A stretch of DNA of 64,000 bases, taken from assembly GCF_001294645.1 (NCBI RefSeq), contig NZ_CP011868.1, positions 4,154,001 to 4,218,000 on the forward strand, given 5' to 3'. Source of the stretch: Pseudonocardia sp. HH130629-09. Its GTDB lineage: Bacteria > Actinomycetota > Actinomycetes > Mycobacteriales > Pseudonocardiaceae. Below, one piece after another: positions 8,390 through 16,637 of this stretch. The notes below the pieces were generated by a model, which searched no databases, was not told where the DNA came from, and was given only the letters and a program-made list of their open reading frames with translations. The position numbers and the translations under genes were made by a program. The stretch's first letter is position 1. Each line of letters begins with the position of its first letter.

Positions 8390-8686
8390 GTGCAGGTGAC
8401 GGGGTTCGACGACCGTCTGGGGACCGGCTACGTGCTCAGCACGGGGCCGCACGCCGAATCCGACGTTGCGGGCAGCAGGACGGTGGAGCACGGCGGTATC
8501 ACCGTCCGGGCCACCGAGGGTCTGGCCGCGATGCTGGAGGACTCGCTGGTCCACCGGCCCACCACCCGTCTGGGGTGGGGCGGGCCGGAGGTGCCGCTGA
8601 CCCTGGAGGACACGACGCTGCTGGCGTGGCTGCGCCAGGACATCGGCGGGGTGGTGGCGGTCAGCGGGGAGCCCGAGCCCGTCTGA
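8390..8686 (+). CDS. Small hypothetical protein, 98 aa
   Basis: I do not recognise this 98-residue protein. It starts at GTG 8390 with a strong GGAGGGAG six bases upstream and reads as a compact, acidic, soluble domain (MQVTGFDDRLGTGYVLSTG at the start, LTLEDTTLLAWLRQDIGG near the end). No signal peptide or membrane segment is visible. It converges on the flavoprotein gene, with only 7 bp between the stops. A weak GCCGC/GCGGC hairpin spans the junction. Confidence 0.6.
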   Translation: MQVTGFDDRLGTGYVLSTGPHAESDVAGSRTVEHGGITVRATEGLAAMLEDSLVHRPTTRLGWGGPEVPLTLEDTTLLAWLRQDIGGVVAVSGEPEPV

Positions 8687-8693
8687 GCCGCCC

Positions 8694-10106
8694 TCAGCGG
8701 CCCAGGTGGGCGAGCGCGCGGCGCGCGGCGTGCGCGCCGCACATCCCGTGCGCACCCGGTCCGGGCGGCGTCGCGGCCGAGCAGAGGAAGTGCCCCGGTG
8801 CTCCGGTGTCGTAGGGCTGCACCGTCGTGCGCGGCCCGAGGACCAGCTGCCGCAGGTCCTTGGCGCCGGTGAGGATGTTCCCGCCGACGTAGTTCGGGTT
8901 CTCCGCGAACGTGGCCGGGTCGGTGACCAGGGTCCCGACGACCCGCTCCCGGAACCCGGGAGCGAACCGCTCGATCTGCGCGGTGATCGCCGCGGTCGCG
9001 TCACCGGTGTACCCGTACGGGACGTGCGCGTAGGCGTAGACCGGGTGCACGTCGCCGACCGACCGCGTCGGGTCGGCCAGGTACTGCTGCCCGACCAGTA
9101 CGAACGGACGCTCCGGCATCCGGCCCGCGTGCACCTCGCGCTCGACGAGCGCGGTCTCCGCGGCCGACCCGGCGACGTGCACGGTCCCGGCCCGCCGCGC
9201 CCCGGGCGACGTCCACGGGATCCCGCCCTGCACCGCGTAGTCGACCTTGAACGCGGCCGGGCCGTACCGGAACCGCCGGTAGGCCCGCGCGGCCCGCGGC
9301 GGCAGACGGTCGCCGAGCAGCTGCGGGAGCCGGTCGGGGCCGACGTCCCACACCACGACGTCCGGGTCGCCCAGCTCGTCGGCGGAGCGGACGTGCACGC
9401 CCGTCTCGATCTTCGCTCCGTGTCCGGCGAGCACCGCGGCCAGCGCGTCGGAGATCGCCCGGGAGCCGCCCTGCGCGACGCCCCAGCCGTAGCGGTGCCC
9501 TGCGGTGAGGATGCCCATCCCGATCGCGCTCGACAGCGGGCGGTTCAGCGGCCGGAACGCGTGCGCGGCCGTGCCGAGGAACAGGGCGCGGCCCCGCTCG
9601 GTGCGGAACGCCCGCGCCAGCAGCTCGGCCGGCAGGACGGTCGGCGCACCGAAGCGGGCGAGCAGCAGCGGGTGGCCCGGGAATCGCAGCAACGGGCCCA
9701 GGAAGTCCTGGGACAGCGCGTCGTAGTTCCGGGACGGGCTGCCGAACAGCGCACGCCACAGCGGCCCGTCGGCGCCCAGGCCGGCCGCGGTGTCGGCGAC
9801 CGAGCGCAGCAGGACGCCGGCGTCGCCGTCGTCGAGGGGGTGGGCGCAGTCGACCTCGGGCAGGCGCCACCGCAGCCCGTGCCGGTCCAGGCCCAGCTCG
9901 GCCAGGACCGGCGAGCCGACCGCCATCGGGTGCACCGCCGAGCAGTGGTCGACGAGCAGGCCGGGCACGATCGCCTCGACCGTGCGGGTGCCGCCGCCGA
10001 TCTCGTCGGCGGCCTCCAGCACGGTGACCTCGACCCCGGCCCTGGCGAGCACGGCGGCGGCGACGAGACCGTTGGGACCGGAACCGACGACCGTCGCGGT
10101 GCTCAT
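8694..10106 (-). CDS. Phytoene-desaturase-like FAD-dependent oxidoreductase
   Basis: The 470-residue flavoprotein opens with a Rossmann dinucleotide motif (VVGSGPNGLVAAAVLARAG, residues 6-24), then EIGGGTRT, which is the second FAD contact in CrtI/PYROXD2-like proteins. A C-terminal GTYPGPGAHG-like block (ATPPGPGAHGMCGAHAA) completes the FAD site. The family does saturation/desaturation or oxidation on hydrophobic substrates; carotenoid genes are absent here, so lipid or polyketide-like substrates are as likely. GGGAGA precedes ATG 10106. It belongs to a run of minus-strand lipid-type genes, but a strong hairpin separates it from the upstream dehydrogenase. Confidence 0.85.
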   Translation of the reverse strand: MSTATVVGSGPNGLVAAAVLARAGVEVTVLEAADEIGGGTRTVEAIVPGLLVDHCSAVHPMAVGSPVLAELGLDRHGLRWRLPEVDCAHPLDDGDAGVLLRSVADTAAGLGADGPLWRALFGSPSRNYDALSQDFLGPLLRFPGHPLLLARFGAPTVLPAELLARAFRTERGRALFLGTAAHAFRPLNRPLSSAIGMGILTAGHRYGWGVAQGGSRAISDALAAVLAGHGAKIETGVHVRSADELGDPDVVVWDVGPDRLPQLLGDRLPPRAARAYRRFRYGPAAFKVDYAVQGGIPWTSPGARRAGTVHVAGSAAETALVEREVHAGRMPERPFVLVGQQYLADPTRSVGDVHPVYAYAHVPYGYTGDATAAITAQIERFAPGFRERVVGTLVTDPATFAENPNYVGGNILTGAKDLRQLVLGPRTTVQPYDTGAPGHFLCSAATPPGPGAHGMCGAHAARRALAHLGR

Positions 10107-10210
10107 GTGTGTTCTCCCGTTTCAGCGGACCGACAGCAGGTGGTTCCCCCGCCGTCGCAGTTGTACCCGGACCCGGTGGCACAGGACGCCCCGTCCCGGG
10201 GACGGCTCAC

Positions 10211-10246
10211 GACCGGCCCCCGTCCCGGCGGTGCGGGGGCCCGGTC
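10211..10246 (-). terminator. Hairpin after the short-chain dehydrogenase
   Basis: GACCGGCCCCCG (10211-10222) pairs with CGGGGGCCCGGTC (10234-10246) with one bulged base. It lies about 80 bp past the dehydrogenase stop and upstream of the flavoprotein gene. Confidence 0.5.
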
Positions 10247-10326
10247 GCGACGACGCGGGCGAGCCGATCATCGTGACGGTCCGCCACACCGCCACGCAGA
10301 CGCGACGGGAGTTCCCGGGGGCCTCC

Positions 10327-11097
10327 TCAGAGCAGCGACGCATCGAGCCCGCCGTCCAGGACCAGGCCGCTCCCGGTGCAGAACCGGGACCGCTCGCTGG
10401 CGAAGAACAGCGCCGCCTCGGCGACGTCGGCAGGGGTGCCGTAGCCCCCCTGCTTCTGCGCGATGAGACCGTCGAACCCGCCGGCGGGCAGTCCGAGCGC
10501 CGCCTCGAACCCCGGCTGCGCCGCCGTCACCAGGTCGGTGTCGATGAAGCCGGGCAGCAGCGCGTTGACCCGCACGCCGTGGGGCCGGAACTCCGTCGCC
10601 GCGGTCTTGGTCAGGTTCACGACGGCGGCCTTGGCGGCGGCGTAGTGGCCGATCAGCGGCGAACCGGTGGTCGCGGTGACCGAGGCGAGGGTGACGATCG
10701 TGCCGCCGCCCGCGGCGATGATCGCCGGGGCCGCGTAGCGGATCGACAGGAAGACCCCGTCGAGGTTCACCGAGGTGACCGCGCGCCAGGCGGCGAGGTC
10801 CATCTCCAGCAGCGGCTCGGGCCGCCCGACGCCGGCGTTGGGCACCATCACGTGCAGCCCGCCGTGCCGGTCGACGGCGTGGGCCACCAGCGCCTGCATC
10901 TGCGCCTCGTCGCGCACGTCGCACGCCAGGTACGAGGCGCCCGCGATCCCGTCAGCGACCGACTTCGCGGCGGCCTCGTCGATGTCGGAGACGACGACCG
11001 TCGCGCCCTCGGCGCCGAAGCGCTCCGCGATGGCCCGTCCCAGTCCCTTGCCCGCGCCGGTCACGATCGCGACCCGGCCGTTCAGTGCGTCACGCAT
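10327..11097 (-). CDS. Short-chain dehydrogenase/reductase
   Basis: This 256-residue classical SDR has the NAD(P)-binding TGAGKGLG near the N-terminus, a D at the end of strand 2 (VVSDID) that favours NAD over NADP, the structural NAG motif (PNAGVG), and the catalytic S-Y-K set (S in LASVTAT, YAAAK). The C-terminal GSGLVLDGGLDASLL is standard. The substrate is not evident; the neighbours suggest a 3-hydroxyacyl or steroid-like alcohol. The start ATG 11097 has AAGGAA nearby. Hairpins both upstream and downstream suggest it can be expressed on its own. Confidence 0.93.
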   Translation of the reverse strand: MRDALNGRVAIVTGAGKGLGRAIAERFGAEGATVVVSDIDEAAAKSVADGIAGASYLACDVRDEAQMQALVAHAVDRHGGLHVMVPNAGVGRPEPLLEMDLAAWRAVTSVNLDGVFLSIRYAAPAIIAAGGGTIVTLASVTATTGSPLIGHYAAAKAAVVNLTKTAATEFRPHGVRVNALLPGFIDTDLVTAAQPGFEAALGLPAGGFDGLIAQKQGGYGTPADVAEAALFFASERSRFCTGSGLVLDGGLDASLL

Positions 11098-11138
11098 GGT
11101 GCGTTCCTTCTTCGTCGATGGGACGTCGGATGGGTCAG

Positions 11139-11172
11139 CGGGGCGGGCGGGCGTCGTGCTCCGCCCGCCCCG
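11139..11172 (-). terminator. Hairpin after the DUF3556-like gene
   Basis: CGGGGCGGGCGG (11139-11150) pairs perfectly with 11161-11172 across a 10-base loop, starting a few bases beyond the membrane-protein stop. Confidence 0.65.
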
Positions 11173-11179
11173 CCGGGAC

Positions 11180-12982
11180 TCAGACCGCCGGGGCCCCGGC
11201 GGTGTCCTCGTCGGCGGCCGACCGCTGCGGGGCACGCCAGGTGACGGTCAGCGGGATGGGCCCGTTCGGCAGCCACGGCTGCTCGTTCACCGCGTCGGCC
11301 ACGTTCCAGTACCCGCGCTCGACGACGCCGAGCGCCGCGTCGATCAGCTGGTAGTGCTGGACCTTCGCGTGGATCGCCTGCGACTCCACCCAGCAGACGA
11401 CGAGCTCGCCCGGGGCGAAGCCGACCCGTCGCTGGACCGCGGCGATCATGTGCGCGTCGTGCAGGTGACCGTCGCCGAAGTTGAAGCCGATCAACGAGTT
11501 GCAGGTGAACTCCGCCTCGCGCACGGTGCGGGAGTCGAGGTCGTCGAGCCGGGCCGCCAGCACCGAGAACAGCCCGCGGCCCTGCGAGTGCATCGACCGC
11601 CAGGCGATCGTCTGCTGCATGGTGATCTCTGCGACGGCGGCCGGGTAGCCCATCGCCCGGAGCTGGTCGACCTGGTTCCTGATCGGCCGGTGCGCGATCG
11701 AGTTGAGCTTCTCCTCGGCGCCGGGGGCGAAGGTCCACAGCGCCGACGCCCAGTTCCCGGCGTACTGGCGCATCGACGGCAGGAAGGACACGAGGTCCGG
11801 GCGCAGGTTGCCGAGGACCGGGAAGAACACCAGCGCGGCGACGATGACCAGGGTCAGCGCCGGGGAGGACATGTCGGTGACGCCGAAGCCGTCGCCGTTG
11901 GGGAAGCCGAGGAACAGGAACACGGCGAGGTAGCCGAAGAGGATGTTCCACTCCAGCGGCACGGCCAGCGGGAACGTCGAGGTGATGAACAGGTGGAACA
12001 CCACCATGAGGACCACCCCGGCCAGCGTCAGCCAGTGGTTGGTCGAGAACAGCAGCACCAGCGGGGTGATGATCTCGACGGTAGTGCCGCCGACGTGCGC
12101 CATGAACGTCGCGAGCTTCGACGGGCGGATGTCGCTCGGGAAGTCCCGGTAGTGGGCCCGCTTGACCCACTTCGACGGGACGCACGGGCTGTTGGACACC
12201 ATCGGCGGGATCACGTTCGTGAAGTGCCGGCCGAACTTGGACACGCCCGCCCCGATCCACACCGCGCAGATCAGCAGCTTCGCCGCGACGATCATGTCGA
12301 CGAAGGGCAGGACACCGAAGAACACCATCGCCGGCAGGTACTGCTCACCGCGGGACGCGAGGAAGATCGTCTTGTCGCGCAGGCCGCAGAGGATCAGCAG
12401 CACGATCGGCGCGACCATCAGCCACGGCGCGACCAGACCGGAGGTGTTGTCGGGCAGCACCGCCGACAGCGACGCGCTCGGCACGCCGGGCAGCACGACA
12501 GCGGTCAGCAGCGAGGCGAGCAGACCCAGGTAGAGCACGACGTCGAGCACCGTGCGGGTGTCGCCGTCGGTCCCCGGGACCGCTTTCCACGGACGCAGCC
12601 GGATGGTCCCGGGGCGGGCCCAGAACAGGATGCCACCGGTCATCGGCTTGAACTTGCCCGCGATCGGACCCCAGGAGCCCGCGACGCCGATCGCCTCCAG
12701 CAGCACCGTCCACAGCACGAGCTTCTGGTAGACGATGGGCTCGTTCCACCAGCCCGCGACGTCCCAGACCGGGCCGACGCCGGAGGTCCAGGTGATCAGG
12801 GTGGTGCCCACGAGCACGTAGAGGACCACCAGCTTGACGACGTAGGTCGTCGGGATCATCTTCGGCGATCCGAAGCCGTACTCCACCCAGTGCAGGGCGA
12901 GCGCCTTCGTGCGTTCGAACAGCGGCTTGTCGAGGAAGGTGTCGAGATCGACCGGGGGGAAGTCCCCCGTCTTGAACCCCAT
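11180..12982 (-). CDS. DUF3556-like integral membrane protein
   Basis: This 600-residue polytopic protein opens with MGFKTGDFPPVDLDTF and a HWVEYGFGSPKMIP segment typical of the mycobacterial DUF3556 proteins as I remember them. I count roughly nine to eleven hydrophobic segments over the first 420 residues, including VVKLVVLYVLVGTTLI, WLMVAPIVLLILCGL and ALTLVIVAALVFFPVLG. A charged loop with FGRHFTNVIPPMVSNSPCVP and a soluble 170-residue C-terminal domain follow. The topology is reminiscent of HTTM/gamma-carboxylase-like membrane proteins. Function is unknown. The setting next to acyl-CoA synthetase and dehydrogenases suggests a lipid substrate at the membrane. Confidence 0.75.
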   Translation of the reverse strand: MGFKTGDFPPVDLDTFLDKPLFERTKALALHWVEYGFGSPKMIPTTYVVKLVVLYVLVGTTLITWTSGVGPVWDVAGWWNEPIVYQKLVLWTVLLEAIGVAGSWGPIAGKFKPMTGGILFWARPGTIRLRPWKAVPGTDGDTRTVLDVVLYLGLLASLLTAVVLPGVPSASLSAVLPDNTSGLVAPWLMVAPIVLLILCGLRDKTIFLASRGEQYLPAMVFFGVLPFVDMIVAAKLLICAVWIGAGVSKFGRHFTNVIPPMVSNSPCVPSKWVKRAHYRDFPSDIRPSKLATFMAHVGGTTVEIITPLVLLFSTNHWLTLAGVVLMVVFHLFITSTFPLAVPLEWNILFGYLAVFLFLGFPNGDGFGVTDMSSPALTLVIVAALVFFPVLGNLRPDLVSFLPSMRQYAGNWASALWTFAPGAEEKLNSIAHRPIRNQVDQLRAMGYPAAVAEITMQQTIAWRSMHSQGRGLFSVLAARLDDLDSRTVREAEFTCNSLIGFNFGDGHLHDAHMIAAVQRRVGFAPGELVVCWVESQAIHAKVQHYQLIDAALGVVERGYWNVADAVNEQPWLPNGPIPLTVTWRAPQRSAADEDTAGAPAV

Positions 12983-13123
12983 TGTTCATCCCCTTTCGGA
13001 GGGTGGCATGCGGTAGCCGCCCGCTGGCGTTTCCGGGCAGGTCGGCTCCCCCGCCGGACCGGGGCGGTCCGCGGGAGGTCGCTGTTGTGCCGGGTCGTGC
13101 CGGGGCGTGCCGGGTCAGCCGGG

Positions 13124-14500
13124 TCAGCCGGTCGGGACGGCCGCCCGGCGCAGGGTGGGTTTGTCGATCTTGCCGACGGAGCTCTTCGGCAGGGCGTCCA
13201 CGATCGTGATCCGGGTGGGGATCTTGATCCGGGTGGGGATCTTGATCCGGGCCAGTCGCCCCGCGCAGTGCTCGACGAGCTCCTCCGGGCTCGCGACGGC
13301 CCCGGGGAGCAGGGCCACGTGGGCGACGGGGATCTCGCCGAGGACCGGGTCGGCGGCACCGACCACGGCGGCCTCGTGCACGGCCGGGTGCGCGTAGAGC
13401 GCGTTCCCGATCTCCTTGGGGTAGAGGTTCTCCCCACCTCGGATGATCATGTCCTTGATCCGGTCGACCAGGACCAGGTAGCCGCGCATCACGTTCGGAC
13501 CGGAGATCACGACCTCGCCCGGACCGTCGTCGACGAGGGTGCCGTCGGGGCCCATCAGCGCGACGGTCCGCCCCGGGAGCGGCAGTCCGACGGTGCCGGG
13601 ACGGCGCGGCCCGCCGGGCGGGTTCAGGGGCGAGGCGCAGGTGCCCTCGGAGAGTCCGTACCCCTCCACCAGCGGCACGTCGAACCGGCCCTCGACACGG
13701 GCGATCAGCTCGGCGGGCATGGGCGGCGCCCCGCAGATGACCAGGCACAGCGAGCTCGTGTCGGCCACCGCGTCGGCGGGCAGGGCGGCGAGCATGGCGT
13801 AGATCGCGGGGACCGCGGGGAGGTAGGTGGGCCGGACCCGGGCGACCACGTCGAGGAAGGTCTCCGCCCGGAACCGGCCGGCGATCGTGGTGCGCCCGCC
13901 GGCCAGGAGCGGGGACAGGACGGAGACGACGATGCCGTTGACGTGGAACACCGGCAGGACCAGCAGGCTGTGGTCGGTGTCGTCGAGCCCGACCCCGGCG
14001 ATGATCATCTCGCACATGGCGCGGACGTTGCGGTGGTCGAGCATGACGCCCTTGGGCCGCCCGGTGGTACCGCTGATGTAGATCAGCAGGGCCAGCGCGT
14101 CGTCGTCGGTGACCGGTTCCGGCGCGGCGGCCGGGTCCCCGGCCAGCTCGGCGACGTCGAGGGTCACCAGCGGCGACGCCGCCCGTTCCCCCACCACGAC
14201 GCCCGCCCCGGAGTCGGTGATCTGGTGCCCCGCCTCGTCGACGGTCAGTGCCGGGTTGACCGGGGTGACGGCGGCCCCGAGCCGCCATGCCGCGAACAGG
14301 GTGACCACGAGCTCGACCCGGTTGGGCAGCACGACCGCGACCACGTCGCCCCGACCGGTCCCCGCGGCGTGCAGGGCGGCGGCAGCACCCGCGACGGCGT
14401 CGGCGAACGCCGCGTTGTCGAGCGCGCGGGTCTCGTCGGCGATGCACGGTCCGGTCGGCGCAGCCCGGACGCGATCCTGCGGGAGCACGGCGATGTGCAT
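13124..14500 (-). CDS. AMP-dependent acyl-CoA synthetase with lost TGD motif (probably inactive)
   Basis: The 458-residue ANL-family ligase keeps the A3 P-loop (YISGTTGRPKGVML, residues 141-154), A5 (GYGLSEG, about 280-286), A8 (DRIKDMIIRGGENLYPKE, about 346-363) and the A10 lysine (PKSSVGKID). Between MRGYL (338-342) and VLVDR, about 28 residues expected in this family are missing, including A7 (TGD), whose Asp binds the AMP ribose. The tail holds a perfect 18-bp tandem duplication (13211-13228 and 13229-13246) that repeats RIKIPT. The frame is intact, so a protein is made, but adenylation should be crippled. AAGGA precedes ATG 14500. It heads the minus-strand lipid block. Confidence 0.85.
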   Translation of the reverse strand: MHIAVLPQDRVRAAPTGPCIADETRALDNAAFADAVAGAAAALHAAGTGRGDVVAVVLPNRVELVVTLFAAWRLGAAVTPVNPALTVDEAGHQITDSGAGVVVGERAASPLVTLDVAELAGDPAAAPEPVTDDDALALLIYISGTTGRPKGVMLDHRNVRAMCEMIIAGVGLDDTDHSLLVLPVFHVNGIVVSVLSPLLAGGRTTIAGRFRAETFLDVVARVRPTYLPAVPAIYAMLAALPADAVADTSSLCLVICGAPPMPAELIARVEGRFDVPLVEGYGLSEGTCASPLNPPGGPRRPGTVGLPLPGRTVALMGPDGTLVDDGPGEVVISGPNVMRGYLVLVDRIKDMIIRGGENLYPKEIGNALYAHPAVHEAAVVGAADPVLGEIPVAHVALLPGAVASPEELVEHCAGRLARIKIPTRIKIPTRITIVDALPKSSVGKIDKPTLRRAAVPTG

Positions 14501-14839
14501 CGGGGTCCTTCCCCTCGGTGTCGGACACGGCGTCGTCGATCGACCCGCCCAAGGTAGGAGCGCCGTGTGACCGACGCCATGGGCGTGGATCACGAACCCG
14601 GCCGGGCCGGTTGTACCGAGGACACAAGCAGCGCCGGGTTCCTCGCGCTGCACCACGCGGACCGCGATCCTCGTCCGGGAGGGACATGCCGCGGTACCCA
14701 CCACGTTCCCCTCGCCGCGCGGGCCGGCGGTCGGTCACCGGTACGGTCCTGCCGCTCGACGGCGGCCCGTCCCGACCCGCTGACCGCGCCCGACCCGCCG
14801 ACCCGCCCGATCCGCCGCCCCCGACCCGAAGGAGCCGTC
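14501..14839. other. Divergent intergenic region, acyl-CoA synthetase / acyl-CoA dehydrogenase
   Basis: This 339-bp region must hold both promoters. It is less uniformly GC-rich near 14610-14635. I see no convincing palindrome and no credible small gene. Confidence 0.5.
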
Positions 14840-16627
14840 ATGACCGCACCGTCGCAGCTGCTGTCCCGCAGCGACCTGGACTTCCTGCTGCACGACTGGC
14901 TCGACGCCACCGCGCTGACCACCCGTCCGCGGTTCGCCGAGCACTCCCGGGAGACCGTCGACGCCGTCCTCGACGTCTGCGCCGAGATCGCGGCCGAGCG
15001 GTTCCGCCCGCACAACAAGCGCAACGACGTCGAGGAGCCGCGCTTCGTCGACGGCCGCGTCGAGATGCACCCGGAGGTGGCACCCGCGCTGGCGGCGCTG
15101 GCCGGCACCGGCCTGCTCGGTGCCACCGCCGACGCCGACGCGGGCGGCCTGCAGCTCCCCCAGGTCGTGCACACGGCGTGCTCGGCGTGGTTCGCCGCGG
15201 CGAACATCAGCACCTTCGCCTACGCCATGCTCACCACCGCGAACGCGAACCTGCTGCTCGCGCACGGTTCCCCGGAGCAGGTGGACACCTGGGTGCGGCC
15301 GATGCTGGACGGCCGCTTCCACGGCACGATGTGCCTGTCGGAGACCCAGGCCGGGTCGTCGCTGGCCGACATCACCACCCGCGCCGAACCCCGCGGCGAC
15401 GGCACGTACCGGATCACCGGCACCAAGATGTGGATCTCCGGCGGGGACCACGAGCTCGGCGAGAACATCGTCCACCTGGTGCTCGCGAAGATCCCCGGCA
15501 GTCCGGCGGGGGTGAAGGGCATCTCGCTGTTCGTGGTGCCGAAGTTCCTGCCCGACGGGGACCGCAACGACGTCGTGCTCGCCGGGCTGAACCACAAGAT
15601 GGGCTACCGCGGCACCACCAACACCGTGCTGAACTTCGGCGAGGGCGCGCACACCCCGGGCGGCGAGCCGGGAGCGGTCGGACACCTCGTCGGCGAGCCG
15701 CACACCGGGCTCGCGCAGATGTTCCACATGATGAACGAGGCCCGGGTCGGTGTCGGTGCCGGCGCGGTGGCGCTGGGCTACACCGGCCAGCTCGCCGCGG
15801 TGGAGTACGCGCGGAGCCGGCCGCAGGGCCGCCCGGTCGACGCGAAGGACCCGGCGGCGCCGCAGGTCCCGATCGTCGACCACACCGACGTCCGGCGGAT
15901 GCTGCTCGCGGGCAAGTCCTACGTGGAGGGTGGGCTGGGCCTGGTCCTGTACTGCGGGCGGCTGCTCGACGACCAGCGCACCGCCGAGGACCCGGCCGAC
16001 CGCGAGCGGGCCGGGCTGCTGCTCGACGTGCTCACCCCGATCGCGAAGAGCTGGCCGTCGCAGTGGTGCCTGGCGGCGAACGACCTGGCGATCCAGGTGC
16101 ACGGCGGCTACGGCTACACCCGCGAGTACGACGTCGAGCAGCACTACCGGGACAACCGGCTCAACCCGATCCACGAGGGCACCCACGGCATCCAGGGCCT
16201 GGACCTGCTCGGACGCAAGCTCGCCATGCGCGGCGGCGCCGGGCTCGACGCCCTCGACGCGGTGCTCGCCGCGACCGTCGCGCGGGGCCGCGCCGCGGGC
16301 GGCGAGGCGGCCGAGCACGCCGACGCGCTCGACGCGGCCCGGGTGCGGCTGGTGGAGGTGACCCGCGCGCTGCACGCCGAACCCGACGTCGCGGCGCGGC
16401 TCGCGAACGCCTCGGTGCACCTGGAGGCGACCGGGCACGTCGTCGTCGCGTGGGTGTGGCTGGAGCAGCTGCTCGCCGCCGCCGGCCGCGACGACGACCT
16501 GGGCCGGGGCAAGCGGGCCGCCGCCCGGTACTTCTTCCGCTACGAGCTGCCGCGGACCGGGCCCTGGTTCGACCTGCTCGCGTCGCTGGACCGGACCACC
16601 GTCGACCTCGATCCGGCCTGGCTCTAG
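14840..16627 (+). CDS. Long-form acyl-CoA dehydrogenase (DmdC/AcdB-like, 595 aa)
   Basis: At 595 residues this belongs to the long acyl-CoA dehydrogenases with an extra C-terminal helical domain. Visible signatures are MCLSETQAGSSLADI, KMWISGGDHELGENIVHL (flavin site), NHKMGYRGTTNTVLNFGE and QVHGGYGYTREYDVEQHYRD, followed by the catalytic-base segment IHEGTHGIQGLD with Glu near residue 444. It oxidises an acyl-CoA to the enoyl-CoA and would hand electrons to EtfAB. Long forms include the methylmercaptopropionyl-CoA enzyme DmdC, but specificity cannot be read here. GGAG precedes ATG 14840. A PucR-type regulator follows after 10 bp. Confidence 0.93.
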   Translation: MTAPSQLLSRSDLDFLLHDWLDATALTTRPRFAEHSRETVDAVLDVCAEIAAERFRPHNKRNDVEEPRFVDGRVEMHPEVAPALAALAGTGLLGATADADAGGLQLPQVVHTACSAWFAAANISTFAYAMLTTANANLLLAHGSPEQVDTWVRPMLDGRFHGTMCLSETQAGSSLADITTRAEPRGDGTYRITGTKMWISGGDHELGENIVHLVLAKIPGSPAGVKGISLFVVPKFLPDGDRNDVVLAGLNHKMGYRGTTNTVLNFGEGAHTPGGEPGAVGHLVGEPHTGLAQMFHMMNEARVGVGAGAVALGYTGQLAAVEYARSRPQGRPVDAKDPAAPQVPIVDHTDVRRMLLAGKSYVEGGLGLVLYCGRLLDDQRTAEDPADRERAGLLLDVLTPIAKSWPSQWCLAANDLAIQVHGGYGYTREYDVEQHYRDNRLNPIHEGTHGIQGLDLLGRKLAMRGGAGLDALDAVLAATVARGRAAGGEAAEHADALDAARVRLVEVTRALHAEPDVAARLANASVHLEATGHVVVAWVWLEQLLAAAGRDDDLGRGKRAAARYFFRYELPRTGPWFDLLASLDRTTVDLDPAWL

Positions 16628-16637
16628 GTTCGTCGTC

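Noticed and set aside
13054-13070. CGGACC/GGTCCG inverted repeat downstream of the DUF3556-like gene start
   Set aside because: It is a short stem in a very GC-rich leader between two co-directional genes and I cannot separate it from chance.
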